Below, in pieces: positions 56,472 through 64,000 of a DNA stretch of 64,000 bases. The DNA comes from Incurvaria masculella (taxonomy: Eukaryota > Arthropoda > Insecta > Lepidoptera > Incurvariidae). The notes under the pieces were generated by a model. It saw nothing but the letters and a program-made list of their open reading frames with translations. It searched no databases and was not told the DNA's origin. The stretch spans positions 10,097,001-10,161,000 of the forward strand of contig OX335658.1 of assembly GCA_946894095.1 (NCBI GenBank), written 5' to 3'. A program made the position numbers and the translations under genes. How positions within the stretch are numbered: the first letter of the stretch is position 1; every line of letters starts with the position of its first letter.

Positions 56472-56983
56472 ATACTGGGTGGGGAAAAAATCACAACGGG
56501 ATTTAAAACATAAAATATGACAATGACACTGAAATTTAGTGTCCTTATGTTTTTACAAATTGAAAAATACATTTTCGGGATTCATCACGGTTAAGTTCCG
56601 CGTTATCCAACGTTATCAAACAATGGCGATCCTAATGCAGACTTTCGGCGAGCGTTTGATTTCGAGATTTTCAACAAATCACTGAACCATTCGTTCCGCG
56701 AATTTAATAGCGTTAGATGATTTACTTTTTTTATTGTTATTTAAAAGAAATTGTGTAAATTATTTATAAACCTAGGATAATCGAGCAGTTGAAGGCGAAC
56801 ATGCGAGCTGAAATACGGTTGCTAACTCCTGATATTCTGAGGAAAGTATTAAAAATTTCCCGTATTCATGAGGCTGTAAATGGTGGTCATTTACGTGACT
56901 TCTTATTTAAAACTTAGTCAAAAATAGTTTTAGTTGTAATAAAACAACTTCCCACCCCTTATTAACTTACGCCCCACCCGATA
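56472..56983 (+). mobile_element. Deleted Tc1/mariner-type element with GGGTGGGG ends
   Basis: The left end carries ACTGGGTGGGGAAAAAATC and the right end GCCCCACCCGATA, an imperfect inverted pair. Inside, the plus strand has FGERLISRFSTNH, stop, TIRSANLIALDDL, which aligns with the GRLISRxGxxxWPPRSPDLTPLD block of transposases (third acidic residue). Then IIEQLKANMRAEIRLLTPDI, LRKVLKI and GGHLRDFLFKT end at TAG 56917, a typical transposase C-terminus. About half of the gene is missing. Confidence 0.7.
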
Positions 56984-58149
56984 CCTATGTATAGCTTGAT
57001 TCTCCTGCAACTTATAGGATACTATGTACACACATGTAGAAAATAATTGACGGGTGAACAGTGGGGTTAAATAATAGTAGTATTCATCTTCGTTGGACTT
57101 AAACCCGGGTGGGGTTAAATATGAACTAATATTTAACTGGAATTAACCCTCAATCGTTGACATTCGATGACATTCCATTACGACACTAATAAAAATAAAG
57201 GCATTAGTGGGAATTCTTAGTGATTTGGAGAGCTCACTAGTAATTCAACGGGGTTTCTTAAAAGTTGCAAAAAAACCGAGTGTAGCAAATGGATCAACCT
57301 AACAAATTTTCATATTGGGTTTCTCACAACTAGACTATTTTTACCTTTGCACAGTAAAGTTATAACTAAATTCATAAACTTTGAAAAAATGGGTTATAGT
57401 AAAAAAATCAAGCTAAAATTATTATAAATACATAATATAAATAAAAAAATAATGAATCCCCAAGTATTAGGGGAAGCAGGACTCCAGTAGCTTTAATAGC
57501 TTGTGGACGTAGTAACAAGGAATAATAAAAAAATAAAAAATGTACTTATGGTAATTTGTTGATCTTAAAAAAAAATATTTTGATTTTTGAAATACTGTTC
57601 AATACTACGTGCATGTGAAAGCAATCAAGCTATTTTTAGCGCGCAGTGTTTTCGCAATTTGATTATGTTTTAGCCAATTTCTAAGGGTGAAGAGTCCGGA
57701 AATCTTAATTTGTAAAATTATGATGATTCGTATGCAATTTTTTTAACATTTCACATAATGGTTCTCTATGGTAATCTAGATGTCGTTTGAGAACTAGCGT
57801 GCGTATAAGAACTATACATTTCGTTATTGTGGTATTAAACCTGATAGTTAATTAATTTAAAATTAATATTTGCTTACCTAAAGTTGTTTAAAATATTTTA
57901 TAACCCAAATTAAACTTAACAATAAATTGTGCTAGACGATAAACTAAAGTCAATCGTTTTTTCCAGTAATTGCAGTTAATGTAGATATAGTATAAATATA
58001 ACCGAAATGTTTAAGAGGCGGGGCTCACCCCGTCGAAGTCGTGGCGCTGCAGAGGTCATGAGCATATGGGTCTGTGTTGGCTGGCTGAAGAATGCAACCT
58101 CAAAAGCCCTCCGTGAGCACGGTAGCCCGCACTGAATACACTCTTACAC
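56984..58149. other. Intergenic flank of the BEL/Pao element
   Basis: No gene recognised; AT-rich with A runs. GC rises sharply from 58010 (GAGGCGGGGCTCACCCCG), where the LTR retrotransposon may begin. Confidence 0.45.
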
Positions 58150-58546
58150 TCACTCGAAACCCCTCACAAAATACACGTTGACCTCCCAACGAATTCCAAC
58201 CTCTCGTCAGTTCGTGCATCTAATTGTGACAGCTCCATTGTCAACGACGGAAAAGGGGAAGAAGAAAAAATGTCAAACTTGTATGTCAATTGATTTTGTT
58301 TCGGCAAAGTTCAATGAAAAATATGAAATTGAAAAAGCCTTTGATTTAATCGGGAGGCACCGGAGGAGGCCAGAGTGGAGCTGACGAGCAGGAGCATCTA
58401 TCCACCAACACTACAGTCCACATTTTGGTCGCCTTCGAGCGGATATAGACAAACTACTGCAAGTTCGCTCTGCTCAGACCTGTCGCCTTCTCCGTCGCAG
58501 ATACCGTGAAGTTGTTGTATCGCACGGGCAATCCGGTACAAGAAAT

Positions 58547-59602
58547 ATGGTGAAAACGCGGTCCGCACCTTCAAAGGAAGCACCACCGGCTACAAGACAA
58601 GAAGTCTCCAGCGAGGTAATGAGTGATATTGTACTCAGACAGCCGTTACTATTGAATCCGCTGAACGAGTCAGGCGATATGTTAGTCGACACCGGTGGAA
58701 GACTACATGACAAGAGCGTGCGGTCACACGCTTCGATACGAACTACGACGTCTTCCACCGCAAGACGAAAGCGCGCGGCTGAGTTAGCAGCTGCCGAACG
58801 AATTGCGGCGATAGAGCGGGAAAGAATATCAAAACTAGCCGAGTTGGAGAAAGATTTGGTCCAGAAAAGGCTTTTAGCTGAGTTAGATGACATTGAAGAA
58901 GACGGTTTGGAAGAAGAGAGCCTACCACAGCTAGCTGATGATAATTCGCAGAAATGCACGGAGAAATGGGTTCGTGATAGCATGGGCCGAGTCGAAAACC
59001 CCCCGCGACCCCCACTTCAGGACGCCAATGAGTTGGAGGATCCATCTGTAGAGGGCGCCACTGCCACCGCCGAGCAAGACAAAGGGGAAAGCCACATGAA
59101 GCAGTTGGTGAAAGCCATGACGCTGATCGCTTCACGCCCAGATCGATATTCTTCGAAGCTACCAGACTTCAGCGGCACCACCGGGGATTGGCTCTCCTAC
59201 AAGGCAGCCTACGACGAGCATGCAAACAGACACGACACCGCCGGGAACCTCGCACGCCTGCGGAGAAGCCTGCAAGGAGAAGCAAAGGCTGCGGTGTCAC
59301 ACCAGCTCATAGGCAAAGGAGACCCCGGCCGGGTCATAAAGGCGCTCGAGAAGCGTTTCGGTCGCGCTGAATTCATAGTAGAGGAAGAATTACAGTCGCT
59401 TCGGGACTTACCAAAGATTATAGATATACCTAAACAAATAAATGGATTTACATGCAAAGTGCAAAATACAGTCGCAGCGCTTCAAGCGCTCGGCGAAGAT
59501 GAATATTTGCATAGCGCAGATGTTGTGCGCACTGTAAAGTCAAAAATGGCAGTACTAATGACCCAATGGATGACGTACGCATATCCCAGACTTCAAGATG
59601 AC
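58547..59602 (+). pseudogene. BEL/Pao gag, N-terminal part (DUF1759-type)
   Basis: The frame starts MVKTRSAPSKEAPPATRQEV and carries a charged coiled-coil segment (ERIAAIERERISKLAELEKD) in residues 70-115. It then has the capsid region KLPDFSGTTGDWLSYKAAYD, LRRSLQGEAKAAVSHQLIGK and ALEKRFGRAEFIVEEELQSL, the hallmarks of Pao-type gag. The capsid packages element RNA in the cytoplasm. The frame runs into the P-like insertion at 59603 and stops three codons later. The gag frame resumes after the insertion at 61671. Confidence 0.88.
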
Positions 59603-61662
59603 CTTAGATGAAAAAGGAATGGATAGGGGACTAAAAAAATTTTACGGTCCATCAAATATAAACTCAGTCAGCTCATATGCTCTCAGTCGGTGTCAAACGT
59701 CAATCCATGCGCGTCAGTTGGGCAAGATTTCAAAATATCAACAAAATGCCTTCAAAATGTCTTGTGTGGCTGACAAATGTCGAAATAACACTAATAATCA
59801 CAACAAGAGCAATGGAATCACATTCCATGGTAAGTACAAGCATATTCAGTACATTTTTTGTTTAGTTGACCTGAAACCTTTTATGTGTTGTAAAAGCGCA
59901 AACAGGGTTGGCACAAGCAAACTTAAATTGTCAGTTCGATTTTTATTTTTGTTTTCATTTCAGTATTATATATTAAACTAAATTTTATTTTAAAAAGAAG
60001 TAGGGCTGCCACAAAACAATAGTCTACGTACTGTTTATTATTTTTTATAATGTCGTTTAGGATGTTTGTATAATATGTCTTAGTTCTGAGGCTGTGCTAA
60101 AAAGGTAAATCCTTGAAAATGGTCAAAATTTTACATGTGACAGCTCGTTTCCATAAAGATTAAAATTCATAAGTCGTTTCTTGGCTCAAATGTCCTTTTG
60201 TCATTGAATGAGTATTAATTTCTTCAACATGCTACATTTAATCATAGACTTATCACGACTTACTTAATCATCTTCTTAGGGCTATTATCGAAAAATTTGT
60301 AAATGTAAAACTTTATCATATACATAAAACCAATCCGGGGATTAAAGCCGCGACAAAGGGACAAAAGCGTAATAAACTGAACCTATTTGAAGGAAATTTA
60401 AAAAAATGTAAAAAGAAAGAACTTAGTGGTTTATCAAAATACCATCACACATTTACAGCAAACGGCAATAATCATCAACAGGTTTTACATAACACTGTAC
60501 TGACTATTATTTGGACTATTTTTTAGCATCTAAAACGCATTGAACGAAATTTTTAAATGCATAAAATGCAAACATGGACAATTCAAGAATAATCAGTGTT
60601 ATTAGTTTTGCAATGTTTGACCCATACTTGCAATACATAAATGATTCCCTCTTTGTGTTTATTTTATTTTATGATTTAAATATTTACAAATTGTGTATAT
60701 TTGACTTTATTAATTTATCCTTACTATCGATGATTTTTACTCGGAAAAACGATGGTTTAAAGAATGAATCCATTAATATTTTTTTCATTTTCCCGCTTGC
60801 AAATTCGCGAAAAGATTATTTGATGCCTTGTTAACTATACAATCATGGTACTACTTGTTCTGACTACTAGCACTAAATAGGAACCTCTTGTCATCTATGA
60901 GAAACTTTGGATTCTCTGAAAATAGTCATAAAAGAAACGGTAACATTTTTTTTATTTATAGTATGTATAAATTATTGTTTGTATTTTTTTTATATTATTA
61001 TAAATTAATTAATACAGAAAAAGGAATAAAACAGACTAAAGATTAAAATATTCCTCAATCATCGGCGCAATTGGCAACGTGCCGATGACGGAGGCCGCGT
61101 TCCCCCGCTGAATGGCTAGGCTGATCTTCTGCCTAAGATAACTCGTAGTTCGATTTTGCTGAACTGTATAAATTTATGAATAAACTATGAATAGGAACCT
61201 TAATATTTTAATGTACAATACAATCTATTGTTATTTATTTTTGTGATCATTTTTGGCAACCCTGCCGTTTTCACTTTCATTTTTCATTTAGTTTTGACGC
61301 GCCATTCTGGTCAAAGGGCTTAGCATGCGCGCATCGTTGATGTGTCATGATGGATTAGGATGAATTTTGCACTATATGTACGACCAGACGTCACAAATGT
61401 CACCATCCCTTTTTCTCACGCTATAACTAATTCAATTTAAGGAAATTGTTGTCTCCTTTCATTCTTCCGCGATTAGATGAATCTATTTGTCACTTTTTCG
61501 CATGATGCATTTCCTTATACCTTTGTCCTGCTCTTTTACCCTTTACGTATTAGAGTTTGGTGTGCATGTAAAAGTATAGGTGTGTGAGTTTTTTTAAAAA
61601 TAGGAACGCTTTTGAACTATTATCAGTATGGAGGTACCGTATCCATTCTTTTTTCATCTAAG
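59603..61662 (+). mobile_element. P-like DNA transposon (THAP-bearing), inserted in gag
   Basis: The 2060-bp insert has terminal inverted repeats of 23 bp with one mismatch (CTTAGATGAAAAAGGAATGG at the left; the right end, inverted, has A for G once). AAGATGAC flanks it on both sides (59595-59602 and 61663-61670), an 8-bp target duplication. It contains one THAP exon. An 8-bp duplication plus a THAP domain are features of the P superfamily; hAT also gives 8 bp but lacks THAP. Removing the insert and one duplication restores the gag frame. Most transposase sequence is gone, so it is non-autonomous. Bases 59964-61639 hold no recognisable coding sequence. Confidence 0.88.
59757..59829 (+). pseudogene. 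THAP zinc-finger first exon of the P-like transposon
   Basis: From ATG 59757 the frame reads MSCVADKCRNN, then SNGITFH before the donor GTAAGT at 59830. THAP domains begin with C-x2-4-C and a serine/threonine-F-H segment before the second zinc pair; here C-VADK-C and TFH fit, and the exon break after FH is where such genes often split. Another ATG lies 11 bases upstream (MPSKC) in a different frame. The rest of the finger and the transposase are not found. THAP domains bind transposon ends. Confidence 0.7.
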
Positions 61663-61670
61663 AAGATGAC

Positions 61671-62957
61671 ACGCCGGAACTGGAAAAAATAAGTAATTTT
61701 CTAAACGAAGAGTCTGATAAGATCTCGCTTTTGTGGCGAGTGGAGCGAAGAGAGTCGACCGCCCCCGGGCGCACCGCTTTACCCCCGCAGCGAGCTCGGA
61801 ACACAAGTACTAGAGGAGCTGCTTTCAAGCCGTCATACGGACAGACCGTCCCCGTGGAGGGCAGCATCGCCGACGCCGACGCCCCCACCACAGGCTGGTT
61901 CAATCGCGCTTGTACGTTATGTGATACGACCGACCACGTGACTTCCTGCTGTGATACATTTAAATCCATGGACGCAAATCAAAGATGGAAGCATGTACGC
62001 GAAGCATATTTATGCTTCAGGTGCCTTAAAAGAGGCCACAGGTCGGCATCATGCAGAAGCAAGGTAAATAAATGCAGCGTACAAGATTGTGTCCGACGCC
62101 ACCATACACTTTTACACGAGCCTTATACGACTACATCGACTGAGCAACCCTTGCAGCGAGACGATGACGTTTCGAATGAGAACGTCAATAACGCGAACAC
62201 AAGTTGTAGCCGCGCCTTGCTGAAAATAATTCCAGTAACTTTACACGGACCACAAGAAAGTGTTAAAACATACGCTCTGCTTGATGACGGAAGTACAGTT
62301 ACGCTAATAAAAAAGGATCTAGCCGACCGCATCGGAGCACAGGGACCCTGCGAGCCATTCTCCATCACCGGAGTGACGTCGTGCCGCAGCATACCAAGGT
62401 CATGGCGAGTCTCTGTGGACATCTCGGGATCGACGGGAGAGAAGTTCATGTTACGAGACGCCCGCACGATTGATCGACTAGAAATACATGCGCAAACTAC
62501 AAAAGACGTCAATCGCTTCGCGCACCTACGTGACGTGCCTGTAGTGATGTACGAGAACGCCAAGCCGGAGTTGTTGATCGGACAAGATAACTGGCATCTG
62601 CTCCTTACAGAGGAAGTTCGATTCGACAAAATTAGCCAGCCAGCAGCTTCGCGCACACCGCTGGGATGGGTATTACATGGCGGCAGCGGGAGAAGAAGCA
62701 ACTATGTTCATTTTGTCAGCGAGGAACATTTCAGCGGACACATGTCGCAAGCTAACCAAGATGGTATCGTCAAACGACAGATGAAATTGCAGTCAATGGG
62801 TATCACGTCTACGGACCAGAGAAAAAAGAAATCAGAAAACATATTCCGTTACATGGATGATAACGGCCAACAACAGTGTGAGTACACTATGTACAGACGA
62901 CATAGAGTACCTGCCGTGCTGCCAAGACAATGCGTTTGGTATCGGTCGACCTTATAG
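61671..62957 (+). pseudogene. BEL/Pao gag C-terminus, zinc knuckles and aspartic protease
   Basis: The gag frame resumes with TPELEKISNFLNEES, the end of the capsid region. Then come CTLCDTTDHVTSCC and CFRCLKRGHRSASC (a CX2CX4HX4C knuckle) and CSVQDCVRRHHTLLH, the usual nucleic-acid-binding part. The retropepsin-like protease follows: VTLHGPQESVKTYALLDDGS with TVTLIKKDLADRIG, catalytic D in LLDDGS. Later RDVPVVMYENAKPELLIGQD, NWHLL and TPLGWVLHG complete the DUF1758-type fold. From about residue 370 (QSMGITSTDQRKKKSE) the pol linker starts but is cut off at 62957. Confidence 0.88.
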
Positions 62958-63149
62958 AGCCGCTAGTATGAGTATGTACCTAAATATTAATATTTTGCGA
63001 AAGGAATAATATGAATGAGCGCCGAAATGAAAAAAAAAAAATGTAAGGACTCCGTTGCGATCTTGAAATTGAACAAGGACGAGCACCACGGGATGTTGTC
63101 GCCGGTTTGAGCATACCGACGAAACGAAAGGTGCCTTAATTTCAGATTT
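62958..63149 (+). other. Breakpoint region of BEL/Pao pol
   Basis: No reverse-transcriptase palm motifs (YxDD) are found. Between the pol linker (to 62957) and the connection segment from 63150 only about 190 bp remain where about 1 kb would be expected, so there is a large deletion. The A-rich run at 63030 may mark foreign filler. Confidence 0.6.
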
Positions 63150-63640
63150 TGACTGACTCGGGATCCTTGCACTTATTATCGTGCAAGCAAAAGTGATATT
63201 GCAACGAGTATAGATGTCCGGAATCGGTTGGCACGATACACTAGCCGACAAGGAAGCGGAATTGTGGGAGAAACGGTAACGGCGCCTAAGAGCTTCGTAG
63301 GCGTGCCTCGTGCTCCGTTGATACCTAGTTGACTCCGTAGGCGCTGACGTTGAGCTGCACACGTTCTGTGACGCTAGCGAAGAAGCTTACGCCACGCTTA
63401 CCTATTTCCGGTTCCAGACTCAAGATGACATGGTCTATAACGTCCTTATCGGAAGTCACGATTCACACCACTGAAGCCCGTGATACCGCACATAGAGGTT
63501 CAAGCGGCGCTATTATGAAGTCCTCGAAGTTGCTTATACGACCGTTTCGACTGTATAGATTTACGCAATGTGATAGCTTGGATAAAACGGAGCAAACACA
63601 AGACGTTTGTACTAATATCACCACCTAGGCGAGATTGATG
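63150..63640 (+). pseudogene. BEL/Pao pol: connection and RNase H region
   Basis: Plus frames with several stops read SDFD, stop, LGILALIIVQAKVILQRV, then GWHDTLADKEAELWEKR, then VELHTFCDASEEAYATLTYF and QDDMVYNVLIGS. Pao-type polymerases have the order FDPLGxLAPxxxxAKxxLQ, WDDxLPxE, then VELHxFCDASExAYxA, the RNase H-like core with catalytic D in CDAS. Stops and frameshifts show it is dead. Confidence 0.85.
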
Positions 63641-64000
63641 AATAACAGAATGGCGCTGGGTACGTTGCAGATGACGCTGCGGCGAGAAAATACAGAAGTC
63701 GATGGCTAAACATCAGTGGTTTCACCATCAAATTATTTGAAAAAAAGAGGAATATGAGCCCATGCAACCAAGTGACGAGAGACAAGATGTGAATGGCGAG
63801 TTACGTAGCACTGCCGCACGACTGAAAGACGCGGCCGAATCTACGCTTCATGCGGTCATTTCGACGACGCTGCCTGGGTTCCGCATGTAGTAAGGTTTTC
63901 GAGTTGGTTTGTGCGCGCGACTGCGCACATCTTAATATTTGCTTAGGACAACGGCACCTATACAGAGCTAAATAGTTATGGATTTTAAAGACGGAACATT
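63641..64000 (+). pseudogene. BEL/Pao pol: region before the integrase, runs off the window
   Basis: ERWALGTLQM-like and RRENTEVDG residues lie where the RWVPG motif is expected. Then come EEYEPMQPSDERQDVNGELR and finally AAWVPHVVRFSSWFVRATAH with ILIF. The last fits the RFSxWxRLIRTTAxVLRF helix that precedes the Pao integrase zinc domain. The element continues beyond base 64000. Confidence 0.65.

Larger units (their letters stand above)
58150..64000 (+). mobile_element. BEL/Pao LTR retrotransposon, decayed and open at the window edge
   Basis: Gag, protease, part of the pol connection and RNase H regions and the start of the pre-integrase part follow each other on the plus strand. ACATTTTGGTCGCCTTCGAG at about 58419 looks like the primer-binding region, so the 5' LTR should end there. 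Its start is uncertain (58.0-58.2 kb). Gag is split by another transposon. About 1 kb of reverse transcriptase between 62.8 and 63.1 kb is missing. The 3' LTR lies outside the window if it exists. Confidence 0.85.

Noticed and set aside
60574..60834. 86-codon frame inside the P-like transposon as its transposase
   Set aside because: Hydrophobic, AT-driven composition with no transposase or THAP features.

Overview
The window is AT-rich genomic DNA from an insect, most likely a moth or butterfly. It holds split genes with GT/AG introns, many short interspersed repeats, RTE- and Jockey-type LINE pieces, Penelope-like GIY-YIG pieces, a BEL/Pao element and at least five separate Tc1/mariner relics. 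One dispersed family, which begins with an AAACCGGCCAAGTGCGAGT-like head and ends with a GGACGGACGG run and GGTACGGAACCCTAAAAA, is one I associate with lepidopteran genomes. There is nothing bacterial or viral in layout and no CRISPR array.

Only one host gene is supported. It is a plus-strand neuropeptide G-protein-coupled receptor of the insect GnRH-receptor group (AKH, corazonin or ACP receptors), seen as three coding exons: 23554-24234 (N-terminus to TM4), 39848-40031 (ECL2 to TM5) and 43672-43871 (ICL3 to TM6). The splice phases fit exactly: phase 0 after exon 1 and phase 1 after exon 2. The exon with TM7 and the C-tail was not found. Both internal exons are followed by decaying tandem copies of themselves: exon 2 at about 40160-40318 and 40441-40560, and exon 3 at 43892, 44056 and 44218. 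This is the most unusual gene-level feature of the window.

Layout by region. 1-8700 is strongly G-poor on the plus strand, has almost no recognisable genes, holds a faint reverse-transcriptase relic at 791-982 and ends in a tandem array at 7480-8540. 9237-10740 is the 5' half of a LINE on the minus strand (coiled-coil ORF1, endonuclease start of ORF2). 12782-13711 is a mariner deletion derivative with TA target duplications. 14.4-23.5 kb holds dispersed repeats, MITEs and 5S- or tRNA-headed SINEs. 23.5-44.3 kb is the receptor gene, whose 15.6-kb first intron carries many SINEs, a LINE-endonuclease-derived tandem repeat (36120-36725) and a Penelope-like piece (33372-33529). 44.4-57 kb is a graveyard of Tc1/mariner, Helitron, RTE and Penelope fragments, hairpins and MITEs. 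58.1-64.0 kb is a decayed BEL/Pao retrotransposon whose gag is split by a 2060-bp P-like DNA transposon with an 8-bp target duplication, terminal inverted repeats and a THAP zinc-finger exon.

No database search was possible. Family calls rest on motifs read by eye, and repeat boundaries are approximate unless a terminal repeat or target duplication is stated.
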